From: an uncultured Acidobacteriaceae bacterium
GTDB lineage: Bacteria > Acidobacteriota > Terriglobia > Terriglobales > Acidobacteriaceae
Direction of reading: 5' to 3'
Assembly: GCA_937879855.1 (NCBI GenBank)
Contig: CALFMO010000005.1
Location: forward strand, 186,001 to 250,000
DNA: 64,000 bases
Below, piece after piece: positions 28,400 through 36,072 of this stretch (the first letter of the stretch is position 1; each line of letters starts with the position of its first letter). A model generated the notes under the pieces. The model had not been told where the DNA came from and ran no database searches. It worked only from the letters and a program-made list of their open reading frames with translations. The translations under genes and the position numbers were made by a program.

Positions 28400-29073
28400 A
28401 CATGCGAAATAGAAGACTCATCGCCTCATGCCTCACGGTCGCCGCCGTAACGTACGTTTTCTTCTCCTTGCGGATTGCCGTTCAAGCGGCGGGACATGCC
28501 AAATCGGCTCCTGACGTAATGTCACGCGACGATGCCGGTGCCGCTGCTGCTTTCGAAGCTATTGTGCCGGTACTTCACCGCCCTCGCTGCATGAATTGTC
28601 ACTCCAATGGAGATTTTCCTCGGCAAGGTGACGACAGCCATCGACACACGATGCAAGTTCATCGTGGACGAGACGGCCATGGTTTGAACGCTGTCCGATG
28701 CAGCACTTGTCACCAGGACCACAATCTAGTTGGCCCACGGACGCCGCCGGGAGCGCCCGGCTGGCATCTGCCGTCTCCCGCAATGCCGATGATCTGGGAG
28801 GGCCTGACGGACCATCAGCTCTGTGAGTTATTCAAAGACCCACAGCAGAACGGTCATCGCACGCCTGCGCAGATTGTGGAGCATATGCACACGCCCCTTG
28901 TATTATGGGGATGGTCGCCAGGAGGAGGTCGTACTCCGATACCAACATCTCAGCAGGAGTTCTTAGAGAAAATCCAAGAATGGGCCGAAAAAGGAGCGGC
29001 ATGTCCTGTAGACGCAAGCGCCACAATCATCCCTGACGCTTGGGTTCCCATTTATGCTGATCAGTTTCCATAA
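28396..29073 (+). CDS. Dihaem c-type cytochrome of the molybdenum hydroxylase operon
   Basis: A 225-residue periplasmic protein with an N-terminal signal/anchor (about residues 8-32) and two haem c sites, CMNCH at 65-69 and CSTCH at 102-106. A C-terminal domain rich in Trp and His (LTDHQLCELF, NGHRTPAQIVEHMHTP) follows. It is the likely electron acceptor of the FeS/molybdopterin enzyme encoded directly upstream. The frame begins with GTG at 28396 overlapping the previous stop (GTGA), or ATG at 28402, which has AGGG upstream. A frameshifted partial copy of its C-terminal half lies at 31415-31583. Confidence 0.92.
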   Translation: MNMRNRRLIASCLTVAAVTYVFFSLRIAVQAAGHAKSAPDVMSRDDAGAAAAFEAIVPVLHRPRCMNCHSNGDFPRQGDDSHRHTMQVHRGRDGHGLNAVRCSTCHQDHNLVGPRTPPGAPGWHLPSPAMPMIWEGLTDHQLCELFKDPQQNGHRTPAQIVEHMHTPLVLWGWSPGGGRTPIPTSQQEFLEKIQEWAEKGAACPVDASATIIPDAWVPIYADQFP

Positions 29074-29375
29074 GCCCGCTCCGAAGTAGCACTATCCGTT
29101 TTGTACCTGGATCGCCTGAGCCCCGTGTCGAACGGCCTGTCCGCGGAGTCGAAATTGCGTCGCTCGCACCATTTCGGCGGCGGTGAACATCCATGCCGCT
29201 CTGACATCTCCCTTCGGAACTATGCCGCACGATTAACTGTGCGCTATCGTACGGTTTCTACCGGATGGATTCCCGGGGCTCAGGGTGTAGGGTTGAGCTA
29301 ACCCTTCCTCGTGCAGTCCGTCGGCCTGTACTTTGCGGCGCGGTCAGCAGCCTGTCAAGGGTCACGAGGCCGCAT
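29074..29375. other. Intergenic region after the molybdenum hydroxylase operon
   Basis: No gene is evident in these 302 bases. A short hairpin (arms AGGGTT and AACCCT, five-base loop, 29289-29305) has no T-tract after it, so it is not a convincing terminator. The promoter for the receiver gene should lie in the second half. Confidence 0.4.
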
Positions 29376-29750
29376 ATGTCTTACTCCATTCTGATCGCGG
29401 ACGATAGTCTATTCATTCGGGACGCCTTGTGTAATCTCTTCGAGCGGGAAGAGGACTTCGACGTTTGCGGGGAGGCAAAGAACGGAAAGGAGGCAGTTGA
29501 GAAAGCTCGGGAACTGCACCCCGACTTGATTCTGTTGGACCTCTCCATGCAGGTGATGAACGGCCTAGACGCGACACGCGTTCTGAAACGCCTGATGCCA
29601 GAAGTGCCAGTCATCATGTTCAGCGCGTACAGTGGTCCTTCCACCGAGAAGGAAGTCCGGTCCGCGGGCGCGTTCGCGCTGGTCTCAAAGTTTGAGCACG
29701 TTTCTGTCTTGCTCGGCAAAGCGCGCAGTGCGCTCGACAGCCGGCGCTAG
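29376..29750 (+). CDS. Single-domain response regulator (CheY-like receiver)
   Basis: A 124-residue stand-alone receiver domain. All switch residues are present: the acidic pair in LIADDSLF, the phospho-acceptor Asp in LILLDLSMQVMNG, Ser/Thr in IMFSAYSG, and Lys in ALVSKFEH. It should therefore be phosphorylated by a histidine kinase, but none is encoded nearby and there is no output domain. GAGG lies six bases before the ATG at 29376. The intact active site contrasts with the three altered receivers at 40-44 kb. Confidence 0.9.
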   Translation: MSYSILIADDSLFIRDALCNLFEREEDFDVCGEAKNGKEAVEKARELHPDLILLDLSMQVMNGLDATRVLKRLMPEVPVIMFSAYSGPSTEKEVRSAGAFALVSKFEHVSVLLGKARSALDSRR

Positions 29751-29755
29751 ACTCC

Positions 29756-29860
29756 ATGCTTGTGGTGAATCATACGGGCAAGATCGTCCTGGCCAATTTC
29801 TGTTTGCATCCCGCCGAGTTCAAGAAGCAGCTACCTAGGCGGTCGCCAGAAATTCTTTAG
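29756..29860 (+). pseudogene. Short PAS-like remnant
   Basis: A 34-codon reading frame starts six bases after the receiver gene. Its first half, MLVVNHTGKIVLAN, resembles the start of a PAS sensor domain (typically a hydrophobic strand, Asp/His-xx-Gly-x-Ile-x-x-x-Asn); the rest does not continue convincingly. I read it as the decayed end of a PAS-containing sensor gene, possibly once the partner of the receiver. Evidence is limited to this short resemblance. Confidence 0.3.
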
Positions 29861-30073
29861 CCGTCACCTACTGACTCGCCTGTGCCCGTTTCGAATGGGC
29901 AGCCCCAGCCAGATGCAATGTTGGAGCAGCGTTTACAACGGGGAGAGATTTGTGGCTGAGATAAAAGCTGGGACAAGGGCCTGTCCAGGCTTCGGGTGAT
30001 TTCTCCCCTAAGATTCGCCTGACCCCTTATAGCCAGTCCCGTGATGCCTTGCGTAACGCGGATATCGATTTAA
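29861..30073. other. Non-coding stretch beyond the PAS-like remnant
   Basis: Nothing recognisable is seen in these roughly 210 bases, which separate the remnant from the convergent secreted-protein gene. Confidence 0.35.
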
Positions 30074-30796
30074 CTACCGAATCGTCAGCTTAACGTTGTC
30101 AATCCATTCGCTCGTAGTAAGCGGACCTGACCCGGTATCCATTTGCCATTGCACACCCAAATTGTCCGTCCACCCCGTTGGTAGCGGACCGGATGGCTCG
30201 GCAACGTTCAACGTATTCTGTATTCCGTCGAGCGTTAGCGAGTCATAGTGCATTTGTTGGTCCGATGTGCGATGCATTTGCCATACGATGTGATGCCAGA
30301 CGTTGGGCGTGAACTTCTGGCAGGGAAGATGAGTCTGCACCCACGTTCTGGATCCCTCATTCCAGATGTCCCAATAACCGCTGGCGTACCCGCACTCCGA
30401 GCCAAACATGAACTCCCGACCGCTGATGAATTGGAAAAGGTCGTATTCCAGAGCTTCAGCACCCAGAGAGGCGCTATCGAGGTATACCCAAAAGTCCCAG
30501 GTGAACTGTGTCGCCCAGTCTTGTGCGCCGAGCTTCTCCCAAAAGAGCACATTGGAATACGGCAGGCTGGCGGAGACGTAGAACTGAGTGCTGTTGCCAT
30601 CAAGTGACGGTGTGGTTTGGAATTGAGCCATCCAGTACACGTCAGCGTTGTTTGTTCCCCCGGCACAATCGGTGCAGGACCCCCAGCCAGTATTATTGTC
30701 GTCGATATTGGAGTCGATAAGTTTCTTGTGATTTTGGGCTTGCGCGGTAGAGGCGAAACACACTGTCAGAAATAGCAGCACGAGGCCGGACTTCAT
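30074..30796 (-). CDS. Secreted protein of unknown function, jelly-roll/LamG-like
   Basis: A 240-residue protein with a signal peptide (MKSGLVLLFLTVCFASTAQA). The mature part is rich in Trp, Tyr and Asn with alternating strands (FWEKLG, TWDFWVYLDS, WHHIVWQMHR, YDSLTLDG), which suggests a beta-sandwich of the concanavalin/LamG kind that might bind carbohydrate; this is fold-level inference only. Four cysteines could form two disulfides. AGGAG lies eight bases before the ATG at 30796. It appears to stand alone. Confidence 0.7.
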   Translation of the reverse strand: MKSGLVLLFLTVCFASTAQAQNHKKLIDSNIDDNNTGWGSCTDCAGGTNNADVYWMAQFQTTPSLDGNSTQFYVSASLPYSNVLFWEKLGAQDWATQFTWDFWVYLDSASLGAEALEYDLFQFISGREFMFGSECGYASGYWDIWNEGSRTWVQTHLPCQKFTPNVWHHIVWQMHRTSDQQMHYDSLTLDGIQNTLNVAEPSGPLPTGWTDNLGVQWQMDTGSGPLTTSEWIDNVKLTIR

Positions 30797-31414
30797 GGCC
30801 GATTCTCCTGAGAAAGTTGATTTTGGCCGAGGTTGCGAACCGCGTTGGCGCGGTGCCATCGTACAGCACTGTAGGGACGTTGAATGCGGAAGAACTCTGG
30901 CCTGTGTACAGCCAAGTTAGCGATCAAGCGGCCACAAGTCAATCCAAATCGACAGAACACGCAACCTCGCGAGAAAAATGTCAGCCGCTTCGTCGCCTCA
31001 GGGCCGATTCGAGACACGCCACTATCAGTCCCGTACGTTCTTTCCGAGGCCGCAGGTGTCGCATTCTAAGAGCAAACATGGCCTTTTGACGGCTGTACCG
31101 AAGGCGAACTCCAGAGGTCGAGGCTAACCCAAACCCGTTGTGCCGTTCGCTTCCGATGCAGCACCCTCGCGTAATCCTCCTCGCAGTCCTTCTGGACAAA
31201 AAGAGCAAGTCCCGGCAAAGCACCTTCAGACGCCGGGACCGCATTCACTTACTGGTCAACTTAAGGACAAATGTTTGATGCCAAGCTGCCGGAGCTTCGA
31301 GCTATTGCACCAAGCTGAGTAGACCGGTCGCGTCATGATGGCTGCAGGCAACGCATCGCGGTTTCCACGAACCTCCGCGGATCAAAGGCTTTGAGCAAAA
31401 CATACGTTGCACCC
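30797..31414. other. Apparently non-coding or decayed region
   Basis: These 618 bases hold only short frames without recognisable families on either strand. The region leads into the cytochrome gene fragment at 31415, so it may contain the unrecognisable upstream part of that relic. The first 100 bases should contain the promoter of the leftward secreted-protein gene. Confidence 0.4.
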
Positions 31415-31583
31415 ACAGACCATCAACTCTGCAAACTATTCAAAAATCCAAAACAGAACGGTCATCGCACGCCCGCGCAGATTGTGGGCCATATGCACAC
31501 GCCACTTCTGGGGCTGGGCGCCGGGCAAAGGTCGCACTCCAGTCCGTACACCTCAGGAGAAGTTTTTGGAGAGAATCCAATTA
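31415..31583 (+). pseudogene. Frameshifted fragment of the dihaem cytochrome gene
   Basis: This stretch encodes TDHQLCKLFKNPKQNG, HRTPAQIVGHMHTPL and then, in another frame, WGWAPGKGRTP and FLERIQ, mirroring the C-terminal half of the cytochrome encoded at 28396-29073. By hand count about 77 of 90 bases from 31418 match the intact copy from 28811. A 5-base loss near 31509 shifts the frame. The haem-binding half is not recognisable upstream. It abuts the convergent RDD gene. Confidence 0.8.
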
Positions 31584-32402
31584 CCTTGCAGGCCCCGAAG
31601 TCAGCTGGACCTCAACGTGAAGACCGGCCACGGTGAAGAATGCGGATTTTTCGCTTCGGCCCACTTGGACGACCACTTGTTTAAGGTAGCGTGGAGTCAG
31701 CGCAGTATTTGTCTTGCAGATCTGAGGAACACACCAGACCGCACCCGCGAAAACGGCTGCCCAAAGCGCCATGGCAGCGATCTTCACTCCGTACCCCAGA
31801 TCGTCCTCGATCACCACCGTGCCGGCACAAATGTCTCCCAAGCGGCGGCGAACGTCGGAGCAAGCTGCAACCACCGCGCCAACCAGGTAAAAGCCCAGTC
31901 CGTCCACGATGCGGAGCACGTTGCGGATTGCGGTAACCGCGAGAGGGTTACGTTCGTTTGTCCGGACTACCCTGATGCCGAGCATTGCTTTGCCTAGCGT
32001 GGCGCCGAAACGAGCTTCCAGCAACCAGAGGTAGACAAAGAAAATCAAAGCATTCAGACCTTCGGCAACGACCAGCGCAGCCAGAGTCAGCTTCAGTTCC
32101 GTCCCCTCGACAATGCCCCAGCGCATGAAGGCCCATGCATCCACAATCGCAAAGAGGCCGAAGAGGAAGCTGCTATCCAGCGCGAACGCGATCAAGCGAT
32201 CCCCCAGAGTTGCCATTCGGTAAGAGGACTCGTCTTTCGGCTCTCGTTGAACTTGCCTGTTTGCGGGCTTTGGCGCGGCAGCCTCGGGCTCAGTTAAGCC
32301 CAATTCCTCAAGCAGATGCTGCGCTGGAGGAATCACAGCCCCGCAAGATCCGCAGTTTTTGGCATGAGCACTGGTTTGCCTGTGGCAGTGTGGACATTCC
32401 AT
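31581..32402 (-). CDS. RDD-family membrane protein with N-terminal zinc ribbon
   Basis: A 273-residue protein. Residues 1-22 form a zinc-ribbon-like knot (CPHCHRQ and CGSCG), followed by a Pro/Glu-rich linker and an RDD domain of about four membrane segments starting at LGDRLIAFALDSSFLFG, with the conserved GATLGKAMLGIRVV. A further hydrophobic segment and soluble tail follow. RDD proteins are poorly defined; some are ion antiporters. The start is taken as the ATG at 32402; a TTG four codons upstream is also open. It partly faces the cytochrome fragment. Confidence 0.87.
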   Translation of the reverse strand: MECPHCHRQTSAHAKNCGSCGAVIPPAQHLLEELGLTEPEAAAPKPANRQVQREPKDESSYRMATLGDRLIAFALDSSFLFGLFAIVDAWAFMRWGIVEGTELKLTLAALVVAEGLNALIFFVYLWLLEARFGATLGKAMLGIRVVRTNERNPLAVTAIRNVLRIVDGLGFYLVGAVVAACSDVRRRLGDICAGTVVIEDDLGYGVKIAAMALWAAVFAGAVWCVPQICKTNTALTPRYLKQVVVQVGRSEKSAFFTVAGLHVEVQLTSGPAR

Positions 32403-32568
32403 AGTTGGGGCCAAGCCGGGCTCGCGAATTAGGTAATGATTACGCTGCGGTTAGGGAATTGCAGCATCACGAAAGGACAGCATCGGAAGGTTCGTTTGGA
32501 GGATAAGTGCTGCAGGAAACACGGCTGATTGAAAGATTGTTCAATGCTTCGAAACGTTTAAACCAGGA

Positions 32569-34740
32569 TCAACGCGACCCCGATTGCTGTCTCTGGGCCG
32601 CCAAGCCGCGCAACAGAAAGTATTCGTTGATCGGCCGATCGTCCTGCAGCGCAGAAGTGGTTGGCGAAAGGTTGATCATCTGCGCCGTTGTCATATCCGT
32701 AGAAAGCATGCGCTCAAACTGCTGCTGGGGAGTCTGGGCTGGCCCCCATTCCATCATGTCGGCGACGGCACGATCGGGCATCCGTGCCACCATCTCCGCG
32801 GCACTGCGAGCAGGAATCGGACGCTTGCTTGCGAGGAAGTGCCAACCTAAGTCTTCGACCGATCGGTAAACTCGCACGTAGGGAAAGTCATTCGTCAGGG
32901 CTCGCACAACCGACGCTTGCATTGAATTGCCACCTTCGGGGATCCAAAACACCTGCAGGATGCCATCGTCAGTCAAGTGCTTCTTGACAACCGCATAGAA
33001 CTCCTCCGAGAACAGGAGGCTGACCCCAGCAGCCTGGAACGGAGGGGGCGGATCAAGAAGGATGGCGTCGTACTTTTGGGTTGAGCGCTCCAGGAAACGC
33101 CGGCCATCGTCAATAACGAGGTGCGATAGCGGCGATGCTAATACCTCGGCGCCGTCCGCATGGTAGTAGGGAAACAGCCGAGGCACGCTCGGCGACAGCT
33201 CGACCGCAGTTGCCGAGATCCCCCAGGAGATCACGGAACGGTAAGTTGTGCCCATTCCGAAACAGATCACCAGCGCGTTCCGCGGTGGCTGATTGAGAGA
33301 GGCAAGCGTCAGGTGAGCCATCATTTTCGTGATCGGAGTCAGGTACGTCATCCCTACTCCGTTTATCAAAAGCTGTTTCTTCATGCCGGCACCGGTCGCA
33401 ATGACAGTAGCAGTGCTGTCCCGCAGAACCTTGCGTTGCGGAAAACGCGTCTCGTAATCCTTCGTCAGAAAAAAGACTGCGAGCGCCACCCCAACGATCG
33501 CATAGGCTGAGATGCGCACGCCGATTCGATATTGCACGCCTTTGGGCCAAAAGCCTGCCATCGCAATCCACGGCACCACGTACAACAGCATGGACACGCG
33601 TTCGCCAACGAAGGGTAGCAAGACGAATCCAGAGAGCAAGGGGCCAAGGATGCAGCCCAGAACGTTGACCGCATACGCCCGGCCTGCGCGATCGGGATCG
33701 CCCGCCGACCATCGGTCTACCAACATTGGCGTCAGGAAGCCGATCACTCCGGAAAATGGAGCCACTCCGAGGAAAACGCGCAGCACCGCGTTCAGAGAAA
33801 ATCGGGGATCGGACGTGAGGAGCGGCAGCAGCCCGAGAAGCGCCAGCAGAACCCAGGCGAGGTGGCTGCGGGGATCGCGACTGCGGCTTGAATCGCGATA
33901 AACGATCGAGCCCGCGAAAGTCGCTGCGAGATAAGACGCCAGTATAGCTGCGAAAGAATAAACGAGCGGGCCGAGATATGGCGTAAACAACCGGATCCAG
34001 ATGACCTCCATGCCCATCGTTACGAGTCCAGTTAGGAAAAGCAGGGCCAGCGCTCCGTTCCCCTGTCCGTGGACGCCTGTTGCCGTCGAGCTCGGCGCAG
34101 GTGCAGGGCCTCGCCCGCGTTGTCCGACTGTCATCGCGAATGCGGAAACCGCGATAGCAGCATTAAGCACCCCGCCGATGCGCAGCGTGCGATGGAATCC
34201 ATAGAGCTCGATTAGAAATAACGGGACAATGGCGCCCGCAATCGCGCCGAGCACGTTTGACATATAGAGAAAGCTAAACGAGCGGCGCGTTTCATTGCGG
34301 GTGTCGCTGCGTATCGCAGACATTGCTAGCGGGATCGTTGCGCCCATCCAGAGACACCAAGGGATGAGTGACATCGCCACCAGCGTGCCCGAAGCAAGAT
34401 GGTAGATCGCCGATGAGAACCCGGTCGTTCCCGTCAAGGATTCCAGCAGGCGGCGCCCCCAGAGCAGTTCCACGGGGACAGCCAGAGAGGAGCAAGCGAT
34501 CAAAAGTTCGGCCAAGGCATACAGCCGAAGTGGGGGAAAGCGGACCCGTTCCCCATAGCGTCGTGCAAGAATCCCGGCTCCCCAGGAACCGGCTCCCAGA
34601 CCCGCCATGAACATTGAAAGCACGATGGACACCAACGCCGTTGTGACGCCAAATTGCGCCATGGCCAACCGCAACCAGACCAGCTCATACAGAATGCTGC
34701 AAAAACCTGAGATGAAGAAAAAAACGAAATACCGTTTCAT
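32569..34740 (-). CDS. Membrane-fused spermidine-synthase-like protein
   Basis: A 723-residue protein with a polytopic N-terminal half (about residues 1-440, some 12 helices, starting FFFISGFCSILYELVW as in other fused spermidine-synthase-like proteins) and a C-terminal Rossmann methyltransferase fold. In the latter, LVICFGMGTT replaces the nucleotide-binding GGGDG, followed by AVELSPSV and VIDDGRRFL. The expected catalytic D-(S/A)-x-D-P motif reads LLDPPPPF, so true spermidine synthase activity is doubtful. The start is the ATG at 34740 with AGGA before it; a GTG at 34776 would add 12 residues. It follows the PEP-CTERM gene after a 525-base gap. Confidence 0.85.
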   Translation of the reverse strand: MKRYFVFFFISGFCSILYELVWLRLAMAQFGVTTALVSIVLSMFMAGLGAGSWGAGILARRYGERVRFPPLRLYALAELLIACSSLAVPVELLWGRRLLESLTGTTGFSSAIYHLASGTLVAMSLIPWCLWMGATIPLAMSAIRSDTRNETRRSFSFLYMSNVLGAIAGAIVPLFLIELYGFHRTLRIGGVLNAAIAVSAFAMTVGQRGRGPAPAPSSTATGVHGQGNGALALLFLTGLVTMGMEVIWIRLFTPYLGPLVYSFAAILASYLAATFAGSIVYRDSSRSRDPRSHLAWVLLALLGLLPLLTSDPRFSLNAVLRVFLGVAPFSGVIGFLTPMLVDRWSAGDPDRAGRAYAVNVLGCILGPLLSGFVLLPFVGERVSMLLYVVPWIAMAGFWPKGVQYRIGVRISAYAIVGVALAVFFLTKDYETRFPQRKVLRDSTATVIATGAGMKKQLLINGVGMTYLTPITKMMAHLTLASLNQPPRNALVICFGMGTTYRSVISWGISATAVELSPSVPRLFPYYHADGAEVLASPLSHLVIDDGRRFLERSTQKYDAILLDPPPPFQAAGVSLLFSEEFYAVVKKHLTDDGILQVFWIPEGGNSMQASVVRALTNDFPYVRVYRSVEDLGWHFLASKRPIPARSAAEMVARMPDRAVADMMEWGPAQTPQQQFERMLSTDMTTAQMINLSPTTSALQDDRPINEYFLLRGLAAQRQQSGSR

Positions 34741-35265
34741 TGATCCTGCCTGGGCTCGATCTTTAAGCGGAAGCACGGCTCGAAAAGGTGGAGGATGTTA
34801 CCGTACATTGGTATCAAGCCGATTGAAACACGCAGCAACTCGCCCTTGCCACCGAAAACGAGATAACCCCGCCTTAGAGCCCATATCTCTTGGGCAGCCA
34901 GGAAGACTTACTTCAACGCGGGTTTCTGTCCAAAGATGTTTGCGGCCTCGGTCTCTTCGCCATTGAATACTGTAACCGAGGAAGCATGGCAGTTGAGATC
35001 TAAGGTTCTCGGCTTGTAACGGCCAGAAGAAGGGAACCGTAAAAGGTGGGGTAATTCCGAATGGCGTGTCTGTGGCGGGCGATGCTCGGAATAGCAATGG
35101 CTGGCTTTATTGCGGTGGTGCCTAGGACGACTACATCAATATTGCGGCCATTCCTGCGTTGAACGCACCCAGGTCTAGGCTGCAGATCTTCGAGACAGGC
35201 GTTGGGACTGGGCCTCGTCGTGGGACTAACTTGTCGCCACGAAAAGCCCAGACCCCGCGTCTTGA
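34741..35265. other. Intergenic region between PEP-CTERM gene and spermidine-synthase-like gene
   Basis: I find no credible gene in these 525 bases. A 33-codon frame at about 35060-35161 (hydrophobic centre MLGIAMAGFIAVV) has no recognisable relatives. The promoter of the leftward membrane-fused gene must lie at the left end. Confidence 0.4.
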
Positions 35266-36072
35266 TTATGCCTTACTGTTAAAACGCCGCCGCAACATTC
35301 CTCCCAAGAACATGAATCCAGAGCCAAACATCAACATCGACGTCGGCTCAGGTGTTGGTGTTCCAGGCGTTGTGAGGCTTTCGCTCAGCGGACTTGTATT
35401 GACTGCGGTCATTCCACTCGGCGTGCCATTGGTGGTGGAGCCTTGAATCAGGATTCCATACAACACAGTTCCGGCAGGGAGGTTCACGCCAAAGCTGCTG
35501 ACGCTAGCCAAAACGGTGTCGTTCGCAAACCCACCTTTTTTCCCTGGGGGCGAAGTCACAGTTCCCAGGTTAACTGTGTATACCGTGAAAGAACCCGGTC
35601 CGCTACCGCCTAGTACCTGCGCACTAGCGCTTTGAAATGCGCTAAACGCAGGATTCGAGGTAGCCTGCAGCGTAAGGTTAAGCACGCCCGGGTCTTCCAG
35701 CTTCTTATTCGGGTCCACTCCGGTAAACTGTGCAGCGTTGACGGCAGCGCCCGCAACGCCATTGACGCTAAACGAAGCGCCAAGGGATGAAGGATTCGGG
35801 ACCAGAATAACTAGAAATATCGTCCCACTCGCCCCGTTCGCCAAGCCTGACTTCGATTGGGTGGTGATATTGAACGTCGGATTACCTGCCGAAGTAACTA
35901 CTTGCGTAGTACTGTTCGGGGGGACTCCAGTACATGTTGTGGTTCCCGTGCACACTAGATGCAGGGTTGTTGGGTCGTCCAGAACCTGGGCTCTCGCCCC
36001 AGGAAGCCCCAAAAAACCGGCACAAAATATCGCCGCGAGAAGTAAGGGCGATAGCCACCGATGGTTTTTCAT
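35266..36072 (-). CDS. PEP-CTERM sorting-signal protein
   Basis: A 268-residue exported protein. It has an N-terminal signal (about residues 8-28) and a typical PEP-CTERM tail: TPEPTSML, a hydrophobic stretch and the basic end RRRFNSKA. Such tails are recognised by exosortases, which sort proteins to the surface in bacteria that make EPS. The mature part is Ser/Thr/Gly/Asn-rich and beta-like with one Cys pair (CTGTTTCTG). Its start overlaps the end of the TPR lipoprotein gene by 4 bases, so the two are cotranscribed. No exosortase gene is present in the window. Confidence 0.93.
   Translation of the reverse strand: MKNHRWLSPLLLAAIFCAGFLGLPGARAQVLDDPTTLHLVCTGTTTCTGVPPNSTTQVVTSAGNPTFNITTQSKSGLANGASGTIFLVILVPNPSSLGASFSVNGVAGAAVNAAQFTGVDPNKKLEDPGVLNLTLQATSNPAFSAFQSASAQVLGGSGPGSFTVYTVNLGTVTSPPGKKGGFANDTVLASVSSFGVNLPAGTVLYGILIQGSTTNGTPSGMTAVNTSPLSESLTTPGTPTPEPTSMLMFGSGFMFLGGMLRRRFNSKA

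Noticed and set aside
29289..29305. Possible terminator hairpin after the molybdenum hydroxylase operon
   Set aside because: The six-base stem has no following T-tract and lies over 200 bases after the cytochrome stop, so terminator function is not supported.
34798..35097. 99-codon leftward frame between the PEP-CTERM and spermidine-synthase-like genes
   Set aside because: Composition and lack of motifs or ribosome site suggest chance; nothing similar is known to me.
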